A DNA stretch of 64,000 bases from Priestia aryabhattai B8W22 (GTDB taxonomy: Bacteria > Bacillota > Bacilli > Bacillales > Bacillaceae_H), in assembly GCF_000956595.1 (NCBI RefSeq), contig NZ_JYOO01000001.1:186001-250000 (forward strand), in the 5' to 3' direction. This document shows positions 24,939-33,949 of the stretch, piece after piece (the first letter of the stretch is position 1; the number at the start of each line of letters is the position of its first letter). The notes below the pieces were generated by a model. That model was given only the letters and a program-made list of their open reading frames with translations. It had not been told where the DNA came from and searched no databases. The translations under genes were made by a program, and so were the position numbers.

Positions 24939-25034
24939 TTATGTTTGATAAGATTCCAATGCAGCACTAAGCTGAGATGAGTTCTCTTTCGTTTTATGTC
25001 TTTCACTTCTTGTCGGTAGTTGATTAGTATCCAT
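24939..25034 (-). CDS. Very small basic protein
   Basis: A 31-residue frame, MDTNQLPTRSERHKTKENSS and a short amphipathic end. AAGGAG stands ten bases before the ATG, and an inverted repeat AAACATAAAGTT/AACTTATGTTT (24918-24947) lies at its end like a terminator. The combination supports a real but unrecognised gene. Convergence with nothing else; chance remains possible. Confidence 0.45.
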   Translation of the reverse strand: MDTNQLPTRSERHKTKENSSQLSAALESYQT

Positions 25035-25140
25035 TTACTTCTTTCTCCTTCCTTATCGTTACATTTTATTAAAAGGTTGGCATGATTTCAGTCGCGAATA
25101 AAAAATTTGTATAATAAGGGTGTATGAAAGAGGGCATTAA

Positions 25141-25551
25141 ATGAATAAAGATATAGAAGAAATTGTTGTGAAATCCTTTTTTGCGAAAAGAATTCAAGAA
25201 AGAGTCATATTTGAACTTTTTTCTCCTGAAAAACGGGATAAAGCATTACATCGCCTTAACCACGATTATAAAAGAAATCTATGTGAACAACATATGATTG
25301 AAATTCCGACGCCTAATTCATGTGCTAGTGAATTAGCTAATCTACTAAAAAAACATGGTGCAGGGAAGCAGTGCTATGCCCTTTCTTTTAATGAAGATAT
25401 CGATGGAAAAGAACTACCTTTACTTACTGCTTTAGAGCATGCAGTAGGCTATGGCTTTCCTTCTCTTATTGTATGTATTCCAAACAAACTTGCCTATTTT
25501 GAAGCTGAACAAGTTTACGGTCCTCCACCCCGATACATTTTAAAGCGATAA
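25141..25551 (+). CDS. Conserved-looking hypothetical protein
   Basis: 136 residues starting MNKDIEEIVVKSFFAKRIQER, soluble, with a mixed alpha-beta pattern. HRLNHDYKRNLCEQHMIEIP, GAGKQCYALSFNEDIDG and AYFEAEQVYGPPPRYILKR are well-ordered stretches. Its helical start and the RxxH-type N-terminal region suggest a defined fold, but I recognise no family. GAAAGAGGG precedes the ATG and a terminator follows at once, so it is monocistronic. Confidence 0.75.
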   Translation: MNKDIEEIVVKSFFAKRIQERVIFELFSPEKRDKALHRLNHDYKRNLCEQHMIEIPTPNSCASELANLLKKHGAGKQCYALSFNEDIDGKELPLLTALEHAVGYGFPSLIVCIPNKLAYFEAEQVYGPPPRYILKR

Positions 25552-25552
25552 A

Positions 25553-25577
25553 AAAAGCCCCCTTCTAAAGGGCTTTT
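25553..25577. terminator. Compact terminator
   Basis: AAAAGCCC-loop-GGGCTTTT immediately after the stop of the hypothetical gene; it also serves the converging gene. Confidence 0.85.
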
Positions 25578-25594
25578 ATACGCGCTGCATTTAT

Positions 25595-25780
25595 CTATTT
25601 ATTTTTATTAGCGGCTTTTTCCCAATCCCAATATGACTGATATAGTTCATCATGTAAAAACTCTTCTTCCTCTTCCTGCCTTTCTATCAACTTCAAACCA
25701 GACCAAATATCATTACCCTTTTCTAAGGCAGGATCACTTACTCCATCAAGTAAATAAAAGGTCAATTTCCTCTCGGTCAT
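25595..25780 (-). CDS. Hypothetical acidic protein overlapping a DUF3885 remnant
   Basis: A 61-residue frame, MTERKLTFYLLDGVSDPALE with a run of Glu and a YQSYWDWEKAANKNK end. It begins inside the tail of a DUF3885-type remnant in another frame (25746-25880). It lacks an obvious ribosome site, so it could be a shifted remainder of a longer gene or a short independent gene. Confidence 0.4.
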   Translation of the reverse strand: MTERKLTFYLLDGVSDPALEKGNDIWSGLKLIERQEEEEEFLHDELYQSYWDWEKAANKNK

Positions 25781-25880
25781 AATCTAAAATCCAACGATTA
25801 TATTCTTCATAAAGAAAACGTATAGATTCTTTATTGGAGGCCAAGACATCACATCCACGATCATCATACAAAAAGTAAAT
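25746..25880 (-). pseudogene. DUF3885 C-terminal fragment
   Basis: About 45 codons without a start: FLYDDRGCDVLASNKESIRF, LYEEYNRWILDYDREEID and a stop. This is the characteristic C-terminus of DUF3885 proteins. The 5' part is missing; a stop codon and a terminator hairpin (25883-25915) adjoin it. It is a truncated gene. Confidence 0.7.
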
Positions 25881-25882
25881 TT

Positions 25883-25915
25883 AAAAAGCTACCTCAGCAA
25901 GCAAGGTAGCTTTTT
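25883..25915. terminator. Hairpin terminator
   Basis: AAAAAGCTACC and GGTAGCTTTTT, perfect 11-base arms, T runs on both strands. It lies 170 bases past the recA stop with no stronger candidate closer. Confidence 0.75.
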
Positions 25916-26083
25916 AGTAGGATTCACAATTATATTTTAAAGGACTGGCCTATCCATAAAAGGTATATGATTAAGAGGTCTTTAATTCTTAATAATTGTC
26001 TAGGAAGTGGAATAATTTTTAACTTTTTATGCTTCCAATGAAACGAATAGACTTGAAGCTACCGGGAAAGGCATTTTATGCTT

Positions 26084-27118
26084 TTATTGGCTTTCGTTTT
26101 CGCTATCGTTATCAATATCATTATCGTTGTCAGTATTACCATATTTAAAATCAATAATGTTTTTTCTAATTTCTTCTCTAATTTCAGGGTTTTCTTTTAA
26201 GAAAACCTTAGCGTTTTCTCGTCCCTGCCCTAAACGTTCCCCATTATAAGAAAACCAAGATCCAGACTTTTGAACAATATCTACTTCAGAACCAATATCT
26301 AAGATTTCTCCTTCTCTTGAGATACCTTCTCCATACATAATATCTACTTCAGCAATGCGAAAAGGAGGTGCCATCTTATTTTTGACTACTTTAATTCTTG
26401 TTTTGTTACCAACTATGTCATTTCCCAGTTTAAGTTGTTCAGCGCGGCGAACCTCAAGGCGAACGGAAGAATAGAATTTTAGCGCTCTTCCACCTGGCGT
26501 TGTTTCAGGATTTCCAAACATAACGCCTACCTTCTCCCGGATTTGGTTGATGAAGATAGCAATGGTTTTAGACTTATTAATTGCTCCAGATAGTTTACGA
26601 AGTGCTTGAGACATCAAACGAGCTTGTAGACCTACATGAGAATCTCCCATTTCGCCCTCAATTTCTTTTTGAGGAACTAATGCTGCTACTGAGTCAACAA
26701 CAATAATATCTACAGCACCACTTCTAACTAATGCTTCAGCAATTTCAAGTGCCTGTTCACCAGTATCTGGTTGAGATAAAAGTAACTCATCAATATCTAC
26801 ACCTAGTTTTCTTGCGTAAACTGGATCAAGTGCGTGTTCAGCATCAATAAAGGCAGCTCGACCTCCATTTTTTTGTACTTCTGCAATTGCGTGTAAGGAA
26901 ACTGTTGTTTTACCCGAGCTTTCGGGTCCGTACACTTCCATGATTCTTCCTTTGGGATAACCATTAATTCCAAGAGCTATATCTAAAGCTAATGAGCCTG
27001 AGCTAGATGCCTCAACTTTTGCATGTGTGCCTTCTCCCATTTTAATAATTGATCCCGTACCGAATTGTTTTTCAATTTGTTTTAGAGCCATATCTAGTGC
27101 TGCTTGTTTATCATTCAT
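26084..27118 (-). CDS. recA: RecA recombinase, stand-alone (probable second recA)
   Basis: A 344-residue RecA that polymerises on single-stranded DNA for strand exchange and drives LexA cleavage. The Walker A motif GPESSGKT is at residues 64-71, [12 protein letters not shown] is Walker B, and loop L2 carries [20 protein letters not shown]. The acidic tail is unusual, with repeated Asn-Asp ([17 protein letters not shown]). It lacks the cinA/pgsA neighbours of the usual Bacillus recA, so it may be the additional recA known in B. megaterium. A LexA box lies 165 bases upstream. Confidence 0.95.
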   Translation of the reverse strand: MNDKQAALDMALKQIEKQFGTGSIIKMGEGTHAKVEASSSGSLALDIALGINGYPKGRIMEVYGPESSGKTTVSLHAIAEVQKNGGRAAFIDAEHALDPVYARKLGVDIDELLLSQPDTGEQALEIAEALVRSGAVDIIVVDSVAALVPQKEIEGEMGDSHVGLQARLMSQALRKLSGAINKSKTIAIFINQIREKVGVMFGNPETTPGGRALKFYSSVRLEVRRAEQLKLGNDIVGNKTRIKVVKNKMAPPFRIAEVDIMYGEGISREGEILDIGSEVDIVQKSGSWFSYNGERLGQGRENAKVFLKENPEIREEIRKNIIDFKYGNTDNDNDIDNDSENESQ

Positions 27119-27608
27119 AATTTAAAACCTCCGATTGTTATTACGTTTACAATAAACGATAAGGTATTTCGATAAATAATAAGAGTTGGCTCAAATGTTT
27201 TTGCTCCGTGCGAGAAAATTTTGTGTTTAACTGTCTTGGTTTATTCTGTTGTTCCTTTATTTATCTCTAAACCCTTAATATCGAACAAATGTTCCTGTTG
27301 TTTAATCATACAATAACCGCATCTAGTTGTAAAGGAGAAAGTTTTCTACAAACTAGCTAAAGAAATATCTTTTTTTTGTAAAAAGTAAGTTTATACCTTT
27401 AATCTATAAAATAACCCTTATTATACGCTCAAAAAATAATTCATCTTCTTGTATACATTATGTCATGTACTTAGACTATCGAATAAGAAAAGAGATAAAT
27501 TACAATAAATTTATTAGAGAAACTTTCAACCTAATAAATTCAAATGAAATTCATTATTAAAAATGTGATACATTAAATAAGAGACAAGAAATGAAAGGAG
27601 TTTTTTTA
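27119..27608. other. Divergent intergenic region upstream of recA and the ASCH gene
   Basis: It holds a LexA box at 27282-27295. The rest is AT-rich with no reading frame that I can support. Confidence 0.6.
27282..27295 (-). promoter_or_regulatory. LexA (DinR) box of recA
   Basis: CGAACAAATGTTCC (GGAACATTTGTTCG on the recA strand) differs from the Bacillus consensus CGAACNNNNGTTCG only at the last base. It implies SOS control of this recA. Confidence 0.8.
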
Positions 27609-27959
27609 ATGAGTAATCATGAAGCACAAAATGAATTGCCACCAAAAACATGTACAATCGATCGACTTGTAACAATGCCGGATGATGTAGATAAAGTAAT
27701 CAAGGGCAGCAAAACAGCAACTCGCCGAAATGGAAGATATGCTGATGTAGGAGAGATAATGGTCTTAAAAGATAAAAAGTTTGTAGTGGAACGAGTTTAT
27801 TCTCAATCACTAGGTGAATTAACAGATGAAAATGCTCGCCAGGAAGGCTATGCTACAATAGAGGAATATAAACAATCTATTTTGTCTTATCATCCTGGGA
27901 TGCCTTGGCTTCCGCAAATGAGGGTATGGGTGCATGAGTTCAGATTATTTAACGATTGA
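27609..27959 (+). CDS. ASCH-domain-like protein
   Basis: 116 residues starting MSNHEAQNELPPKTCTIDRL. KVIKGSKTATRRNGRYADVGEIM and ENARQEGYATIEEYKQSI fit the ASCH fold, related to PUA domains and thought to bind RNA or act in nucleic acid metabolism. The product is short and has no extra domain. AAAGGAG nine bases before ATG 27609 fixes the start; the open frame from 27591 runs through that ribosome site. The next gene starts 12 bases later. Confidence 0.75.
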   Translation: MSNHEAQNELPPKTCTIDRLVTMPDDVDKVIKGSKTATRRNGRYADVGEIMVLKDKKFVVERVYSQSLGELTDENARQEGYATIEEYKQSILSYHPGMPWLPQMRVWVHEFRLFND

Positions 27960-27971
27960 TAGGTAAAAGAA

Positions 27972-28412
27972 ATGGATTTGTTGTACCGTATATTAGTATA
28001 TATTCATGTTTCTAGTGTCATTTTATCGATTGGGCCTTTCTTTATTCTCTTACCAATTGTTAAAAAACTACATAGTTCAAGAGAACAAGAAATGAATGCC
28101 TATTTGATCACATTTCAATCTGTTGTTAGGCTCGCAAAACATATGGGCCATGTTCTTGTTATAACTGGGATACTCCTCGTTATGTGTGGCCCATGGACGT
28201 GGACTACGCCGTGGATTATAATGACACTGATTTTACTTTCTTGCTCTTTGTTCTTTCTGGCCCGTGCTTTTTCACCAACACTTCGAAAGTACAAGGAGGA
28301 AGGGCAAAATAAAAAAGAACTGGCAACTAAACTAGAGCGATCTATTTGGATTTATATCATTCTATTAATGACTATGCTTTGGTTTATGGTAGGTAAGCCA
28401 ACTTTTTGGTGA
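27972..28412 (+). CDS. Four-helix membrane protein
   Basis: 146 residues with four membrane segments: LLYRILVYIHVSSVILSIGPFF, SVVRLAKHMGHVLVITGILL, WIIMTLILLSCSLFFLA and WIYIILLMTMLWFMVGKP. Conserved His residues in the first two helices recall small DUF2269-type membrane proteins. It overlaps nothing and lies 12 bases after the ASCH-type gene, so the two probably share a transcript. The role is unknown. Confidence 0.72.
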   Translation: MDLLYRILVYIHVSSVILSIGPFFILLPIVKKLHSSREQEMNAYLITFQSVVRLAKHMGHVLVITGILLVMCGPWTWTTPWIIMTLILLSCSLFFLARAFSPTLRKYKEEGQNKKELATKLERSIWIYIILLMTMLWFMVGKPTFW

Positions 28413-28520
28413 CATCCATCCATTTGTCATCACTAAGAGTAAATAGTCAAACTGATTATTTTCATCAAGTACTTTACGTTTTACTTAACATAACTCGTAA
28501 TTCCGGAAGACATGCGAAAA

Positions 28521-28547
28521 ACGAGCCCTTGATTATCAAGGGCTCGT
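28521..28547 (+). terminator. Terminator of the ASCH/membrane-protein unit
   Basis: ACGAGCCCTT-GATTATC-AAGGGCTCGT, followed by CCACTTTTTG. The T tract is displaced by a few bases. Confidence 0.6.
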
Positions 28548-28667
28548 CCACTTTTTGTTTTTCTTTTTTATCCGTGAAATACTATTGGTTATTGTACATT
28601 TTTACTACATCTAACTTAAACTGGGTTGTAAAAGCTTGTTATTAGTACCCCATAAAAAATCCCCACC

Positions 28668-28719
28668 AAATATAGTGTAACCTTCACTCTCAAGGAGTAA
28701 TTTCTTTATACTATATTTA
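28668..28719 (-). terminator. Long hairpin downstream of the dak gene
   Basis: AAATATAGT and ACTATATTT pair across a 34-base loop, about 20 bases after the dak stop. A weak AT-rich terminator at best. Confidence 0.4.
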
Positions 28720-28738
28720 GAGGAGATAATACCAAATT

Positions 28739-30502
28739 TTACTTACTTTCTCGCATTACTTGAGCTACTTCAGTAAAAATTACGCCTAAGCCATGTGCAC
28801 CTGCGTCCGGATAACCAAGACTTCTCTCTCCAACCGTACCAGCACGCCCCATACGTGCGACAATTTGTTCGGTTGATTTTGCACCTTCAACAGCAGCTTC
28901 TGCTGCTTTGACAAGAGCATGTTTCAAGCTTTCCCCTTCAGCAGCACTTGATGTTAACGTATCTGCATAAGGTACTAAGGCATCGATTAAAGTTTTATCT
29001 CCCACAACAGCTCCACGTCCAAAAGAACGTTCTCCTGTTGCTTGAATGCCTTTTACAGCTGCTTGGATCATTTCAGCAAATTCTGTTAAAGTCAGTTCGG
29101 TTTTAGATTCGGTGTTCTTTCCAGCCGCACGAAATGCTGATCCCCAAATAGGCCCTGATGCCCCGCCACAATGCTCCATGATAACGATGGAACACGCCTC
29201 TAAGAAGTTGCCAATATTATTTGATTTATTTTCTAGAATTTCATGCCATTCAGCTTTCAACTGCTTGAATCCTTTAGCAACACTCATACCAAAGTCTCCG
29301 TCACCAGCATGGGAATCTAGTTCACAGAACGGAATTTCATTTCTAATGATACATTCACTCATTTGGTCAACCATAAAAATAATATTATTCAACGTCAATC
29401 GATTTTCCGTTATTACGGAATGTTCTTTGTTGGTTTGCACCTCATAAGACACTTTCGGGGCCTCCGCGGTACCGATGATTTCATCATAAGTGACAGCTGG
29501 TACCTCACCTTTGATTTTTAGCGCAGGAGTATCACACTCTTCAGATAGAAGACTCTTTAAGTTTTCATCTAATTTCATAATTGAAATAGAAGCACCGGCC
29601 ATATCAATGGCTGTCATATAGTTTCCGACAAACGTTCTTGCAATCGTTACTTTTCTACGTGACAGTTCACGAATGACAGAATGATTTAATAAATACAGTT
29701 CTTGAAGAGGTGTGCTTCCAAATCCATTAATTAGGACAGCCACTTCTCCTTTTCCATCTTCTATCCCTATTTCTTTTAATAATGCCGTTACCATGCGCTC
29801 TGCAAGTTCGTCTGCTGAAATAATTTTTTCACGACGGATACCAGGTTCTCCATGAATGCCAACGCCAAATTCCATCTCATCTTCTGCAATCTCAAAAGTA
29901 GGAGTTCCTTTAGCAGGAACTGTACAAGAAGTTAGTCCAATACCAATGCTTTTAACATTCGCAATAGCGCTTTCTGCTGCCTCTTTCACTTTTGGTAGAT
30001 CATATCCGCGTTCTGCTGCAGCACCTGCTATTTTATGGACAAGAACAGTACCAGCCACTCCACGTCTTCCAACTGTATATAAACTGTCCTGTACAGCAAT
30101 ATCATCATCTACTTTTACATAATCTACTTGAATTCCATCTTCTTCTGCTAGATAAGCAGCATTCTTGAAATTCATCATGTCACCACTGTAGTTCTTAATC
30201 ACGAGTAAAGTTCCCTTATCGCTAGCTGTTTCTTTAATGGCTTGATAAATCTGTATTTGAGAAGGTGAGGCAAATACATCACCACAAACTGCTGCATCTA
30301 ACATACCCTTCCCAACATATCCAGCGTGAGCAGGTTCATGTCCACTACCGCCCCCACTAATTATGCTTACTTTATTTTTATTAATTTGCTCTTTTTTAAT
30401 GATTTTATATTTTTCAATTAAATTCAGTTCCGGATGTGCTAGAACCATCCCTTTACACATCTCAAGTACGACATCTTCTGGTTTATTAATAATTTTTTTC
30501 AT
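28739..30502 (-). CDS. Dihydroxyacetone kinase, ATP-type DhaK-DhaL fusion
   Basis: 587 residues, the usual length of ATP-dependent DHA kinases. Residues 1-335 are DhaK, with GGGSGHEPAHAGYVGKGMLDA and the substrate-binding His in GIHGEPG near residue 220. Residues about 375-585 are DhaL, with DSHAGDGDFGMSVAKG binding Mg-ATP. It phosphorylates dihydroxyacetone to DHA-phosphate. It starts two bases after the gldA stop, with its ribosome site inside the end of gldA. Together they convert glycerol through DHA to glycolysis. Confidence 0.95.
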   Translation of the reverse strand: MKKIINKPEDVVLEMCKGMVLAHPELNLIEKYKIIKKEQINKNKVSIISGGGSGHEPAHAGYVGKGMLDAAVCGDVFASPSQIQIYQAIKETASDKGTLLVIKNYSGDMMNFKNAAYLAEEDGIQVDYVKVDDDIAVQDSLYTVGRRGVAGTVLVHKIAGAAAERGYDLPKVKEAAESAIANVKSIGIGLTSCTVPAKGTPTFEIAEDEMEFGVGIHGEPGIRREKIISADELAERMVTALLKEIGIEDGKGEVAVLINGFGSTPLQELYLLNHSVIRELSRRKVTIARTFVGNYMTAIDMAGASISIMKLDENLKSLLSEECDTPALKIKGEVPAVTYDEIIGTAEAPKVSYEVQTNKEHSVITENRLTLNNIIFMVDQMSECIIRNEIPFCELDSHAGDGDFGMSVAKGFKQLKAEWHEILENKSNNIGNFLEACSIVIMEHCGGASGPIWGSAFRAAGKNTESKTELTLTEFAEMIQAAVKGIQATGERSFGRGAVVGDKTLIDALVPYADTLTSSAAEGESLKHALVKAAEAAVEGAKSTEQIVARMGRAGTVGERSLGYPDAGAHGLGVIFTEVAQVMRESK

Positions 30503-30503
30503 C

Positions 30504-31637
30504 TTATATTAACCTCTTCTTATAATCATTTCCAATTTGATCTGCTGCAAGGATAGCTGCAGCTACTGACTCTGGAGTAACAGGGAATGGCATAGAATAA
30601 ATAGATTCCTCTGGAATACAAGCTTTGTTAGCTACCTCCATTAACTCTTCTTGTGTAATTTGTTCTACTCCAATATCAGCAAGACAAACTGGGAGTCCTA
30701 CTGCTAAACAGAAATCTAACACTTCTTCTATTTCCTCAGTTGGCGCATTTTCCAATACCAATTGTGCTAATGTACCAAAAGCTACTTTTTCACCATGGAA
30801 GTAGTGGTGCGCACTTTCTAAAAGAGTAAGCCCATCATGAATCGCATGTGCTCCAGCTAATCCACCACTTTCGAATCCTAATCCTGATAATAAGATATTG
30901 GCTTCAATAATGTTTTCTAAGGCTGGAGTAACAACATTATGATCGCTTGCAGCTTTTGCTTTAACCCCGTCCTCTAATAGAGTGTTGTAGCAATGTTCCG
31001 CTAAAGCTAACGCTGCATTTGTACCTTTTGCTGGTGCACATAAGTCCTCACGTACTCCACAAGGTAATCCAGCATTTACATTAGAAAAAGAACGTGCTGT
31101 TGCTCTTGCTTCAAAATAAGTGGATAACGCATCCCCCATACCAGATACTAAGAATCTAGTAGGTGCATTAGCAATGACTGTTGTATCAATTAATACGACA
31201 CTTGGGCTTTGCTTAAAGTATGCGTAATCATCAAAAGCACCCTCTGGTGTATAGATAACTGCGGAGTGACTTGTAGGTGCATCCGTAGCAGCGATTGTTG
31301 GGACGATAATTAATCCCTCTCCCTCTGCTACACATTTTGCTGTATCAATTGCCTTCCCACCACCTAAACCAATTGTACAATCACAGTTGTTTTCTTTTGC
31401 TATTTCCTGCAATCTAGAAATTTCTGGTCTTGAACATTCGCCATTGAATCCGCCTTCAAAAAATGTAATACCATATTTTTCTGCTGTTGCATCTAATTTG
31501 TCTTTTACACGTTTAATATCTTCAGGATGTGCTATTAAAAGTGCAGACGTACCAAATGTTTTCACGAAATAACCTAGATTTAAAATCTCATTCTCACCTT
31601 GAATGTATTTTGAAGGACTAATAAATGCTTTTCTCAT
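30504..31637 (-). CDS. gldA: Glycerol dehydrogenase
   Basis: A 377-residue iron-containing-type alcohol dehydrogenase that oxidises glycerol to dihydroxyacetone with NAD+. GLGGGKAIDTAKCVAE binds NAD, SGMGDALSTYFEARA gives the metal-binding Asp, and GAHAIHDGL and YFHGEKVAFGTLAQL give the two metal-binding His. GGGAGG lies before the ATG. It is the first gene of the gldA-dak operon. Two TGTAA/TTACA palindromes stand upstream. Confidence 0.95.
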   Translation of the reverse strand: MRKAFISPSKYIQGENEILNLGYFVKTFGTSALLIAHPEDIKRVKDKLDATAEKYGITFFEGGFNGECSRPEISRLQEIAKENNCDCTIGLGGGKAIDTAKCVAEGEGLIIVPTIAATDAPTSHSAVIYTPEGAFDDYAYFKQSPSVVLIDTTVIANAPTRFLVSGMGDALSTYFEARATARSFSNVNAGLPCGVREDLCAPAKGTNAALALAEHCYNTLLEDGVKAKAASDHNVVTPALENIIEANILLSGLGFESGGLAGAHAIHDGLTLLESAHHYFHGEKVAFGTLAQLVLENAPTEEIEEVLDFCLAVGLPVCLADIGVEQITQEELMEVANKACIPEESIYSMPFPVTPESVAAAILAADQIGNDYKKRLI

Positions 31638-31659
31638 AAATAAAACCTCCCAATTAACT

Positions 31660-31675
31660 TTGTAATCCCTTACAA
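31660..31675. promoter_or_regulatory. Palindrome upstream of gldA
   Basis: TTGTAATCCCTTACAA, perfect six-base arms with a four-base gap, just before the gldA ribosome site. A possible operator, placed where a repressor would act. Confidence 0.5.
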
Positions 31676-31696
31676 TCGGAATTTTACTATTTTTTG

Positions 31697-31708
31697 TGTA
31701 AGATTACA
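31697..31708. promoter_or_regulatory. Second palindrome upstream of gldA
   Basis: TGTAAGATTACA shares the TGTAA/TTACA arms of the site at 31660, with a two-base gap. The pair may bind the divergent regulator. Confidence 0.45.
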
Positions 31709-31949
31709 TTAGTCTTAAATGACGAGTTTTTACAACCTTTTATCGTATTTTTTTGCTCTCTTTATTTAATATGGTATTATTATGACATCATTTCAGGTAA
31801 AAATACTACTAGGTTCACGTTGAAAAGAGGTTACCTTTATCGCTGAACACTCTTTTATTTTACGAACTAAGGAATAAAATAAAAGTATTCTCAAATAGGT
31901 AATCTAAACTACCACACGGGAAGTAGAAGCAAGGGAGATAAAAACATCA

Positions 31950-32993
31950 TTGAAAACTACTTACATGAATTTAGATAAAATACTAGATTTAAAGAAATGG
32001 CGAAATCTTCAAGATTCGCTTGCGCTTGTTACAAAATTAGCGATTGTCACGGTTAACTATAAAGGAGTGCCAATTTCTCAACACAGTGGTGTACGTCCAT
32101 TTTGTGAGACTATGCGTAAAAATCCTAATACAGCAAAACTTTGTGAAAAGTGCGATGCGCGGGGAGGATTAGAGGCAGTTAGAACCAATGCTCCTTATAT
32201 CTATTTATGCCACTGGAATATTGTCGATATTGCCATTCCCATTATAATTGATGATAAATATGTAGGCGCCATCATGGCGGGAGAAGTGAAAATTGAGGAT
32301 GGTGACAAACATCCTCAATTGGAACAAATGCTTACTGTTCCATCGAAGGGATTTGAACAGAAGTTAAATAATAATGAGGAAATACAGTGTCTATATGATT
32401 CTATTCCTACTCTATCCTATACAGAAATTAACGAGGCTGCTCAAATGTTATATAGGCTTTGTAACTACATTGTAGAGGAAGCTATGAATAAAAACTTAAT
32501 TTTAGAAGTATATGAAAAGATGGCTCCCGTAAAAGAAGACCTTTCTACTGAAGATATTTCTTACGGTTATTCTCTAGATAATATTCAAAATATAAAAAAG
32601 GAATTAGCCAACACAGTTACTAATGCTTACGTAACAACGTCTATTAATGATCACTTAGTTTGTAAAAACAAAGTATTACAGCCAGCCTTTGACTACATTT
32701 ATAAACATAAAAGAGAAAAAATATCTCAGAAAAAGATGGCTGATTTATGTCACATTAGCACAGGTTATTTCAGCCGTATATTTACCAAAGAAACGGGTAT
32801 GAATTTTTCTGTTTTTATTTCGCTCAAAAAAATAGAGTGGTCCAAGCAATTATTAGAAAAAACGGATTTGTCTATTGCACAGATTAGCGATGAATTAGGT
32901 TTTAATGATCCTGGATATTACATCAAGACATTTAAAAAATATGAAAATATAACTCCTAACGTCTATCGGAAATATTATCAAGAAAAGATGTAG
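31950..32993 (+). CDS. PocR-domain AraC-family transcriptional activator
   Basis: 347 residues. Residues about 15-175 form a PocR sensor domain, recognised from LCEKCDARGGLEAVRTN with paired Cys, YLCHWNIVDIAIPI and IMAGEV. The C-terminal 100 residues form an AraC-type double HTH (KMADLCHISTGYFSRIFTKE; IAQISDELGFNDPGYYIKTF). PocR regulators respond to small diols in propanediol operons; here glycerol or dihydroxyacetone is the likely ligand because it faces the gldA-dak operon. It starts at TTG 31950 after GGGAG. Confidence 0.88.
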   Translation: MKTTYMNLDKILDLKKWRNLQDSLALVTKLAIVTVNYKGVPISQHSGVRPFCETMRKNPNTAKLCEKCDARGGLEAVRTNAPYIYLCHWNIVDIAIPIIIDDKYVGAIMAGEVKIEDGDKHPQLEQMLTVPSKGFEQKLNNNEEIQCLYDSIPTLSYTEINEAAQMLYRLCNYIVEEAMNKNLILEVYEKMAPVKEDLSTEDISYGYSLDNIQNIKKELANTVTNAYVTTSINDHLVCKNKVLQPAFDYIYKHKREKISQKKMADLCHISTGYFSRIFTKETGMNFSVFISLKKIEWSKQLLEKTDLSIAQISDELGFNDPGYYIKTFKKYENITPNVYRKYYQEKM

Positions 32994-33024
32994 AGTTTTC
33001 AGTGCTGATGTAAGAAACATATAA

Positions 33025-33078
33025 CTTTTCCATACTGATACTAGTATTTTAAAAAAGGCGCTTTTCAGTATGGAAAAG
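33025..33078. terminator. Long perfect inverted repeat between convergent genes
   Basis: CTTTTCCATACTGA and TCAGTATGGAAAAG are perfect 14-base arms around a 26-base loop. It lies between the rightward activator and the leftward nitrilase gene and can end either. Confidence 0.6.
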
Positions 33079-33131
33079 CAATGAGGCACAGTCATGTGCC
33101 GGCCTTTACGCTATAAATAATATATAAATCT

Positions 33132-33938
33132 CTATTCCGCATGCTTATAAACATTCGGTCTCAAGTTTTTAAATATTGGGATGCTTTTTTGTTGTTCTTT
33201 AACTTTCTGTAAATGGATCTCCGCTGTTATGATTTCTTCTTGGTCTCTCCCCTCTTTTACAATGTTTCCATTTGGATCAATGATCATTGAATGTCCCGCA
33301 TATGTGTTGCCAGCATGATTTTTATGATTCACCTTCCCCACGCTGTTACATGCAATAACGTATACACCATTTTCTATAGCTCTTGCTTTCAATAGTGTTT
33401 TCCAATGGTCTATATTTTTGGTAGTCCATTGTGCAACGTAGAATATAATTTTTGCACCTTGAGACGCTGGATAGCGTGTGATTTCTGGAAAACGTAAGTC
33501 GTAACATATAATTTGACTAGCTTTAATACCGTTAACCGCAAATACTTCTGGAACTTCATCTCCACCGGTTAAATAATGGTGTTCATCTAACATCGGCACG
33601 AGATGTATCTTATCTTTTTGATAGAGGAGTTCACCCGTTTTTGATACAGCAAAAGCTGTATTATAAATGTTGTCATTTCTTTTATTTGAAACTGAACCTG
33701 CAATAATATTCACTTGATGTTTAATTGCTAAACTTTGAATAAAAGGAAAAGCTCTCTTTAAATCGATATCTGCTTTTTCTGCTACATTTTTTAAATCATA
33801 ACCCGTATTCCACATTTCAGGTATTACAACAATCTCAGTATCTATATCCAGCTTTTCTTCAAATAAGCACTCAATACGGTTTTCGTTTTGCTTAATTTCT
33901 CCTTCTATAATCTCCATTTGAAATAATTGTATTTTCAT
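33132..33938 (-). CDS. Carbon-nitrogen hydrolase (nitrilase family)
   Basis: A 268-residue nitrilase-superfamily amidase. The Glu-Lys-Cys triad is in VVIPEMWNTGYD, YQKDKIHLV and QIICYDLRFPE. Closest in pattern to omega-amidase/MtnU-like enzymes that deaminate alpha-keto acid amides. It follows the MBL hydrolase gene by 11 bases on the same strand. A decayed copy of both genes lies at 43397. The physiological substrate is not evident. Confidence 0.88.
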   Translation of the reverse strand: MKIQLFQMEIIEGEIKQNENRIECLFEEKLDIDTEIVVIPEMWNTGYDLKNVAEKADIDLKRAFPFIQSLAIKHQVNIIAGSVSNKRNDNIYNTAFAVSKTGELLYQKDKIHLVPMLDEHHYLTGGDEVPEVFAVNGIKASQIICYDLRFPEITRYPASQGAKIIFYVAQWTTKNIDHWKTLLKARAIENGVYVIACNSVGKVNHKNHAGNTYAGHSMIIDPNGNIVKEGRDQEEIITAEIHLQKVKEQQKSIPIFKNLRPNVYKHAE

Positions 33939-33949
33939 TTTTCTCCCTC

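Larger units (their letters stand above)
28413..28738. other. Convergent intergenic region with two hairpins
   Basis: Two hairpins (28521-28547 and 28668-28719) lie between the rightward membrane-protein gene and the leftward dak gene. No gene. Confidence 0.6.
31638..31949. other. Divergent control region of gldA-dak and the PocR/AraC gene
   Basis: Apart from the two palindromes at 31660-31675 and 31697-31708 it is AT-rich. Promoters for both directions must lie here; I cannot fix them. Confidence 0.55.
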
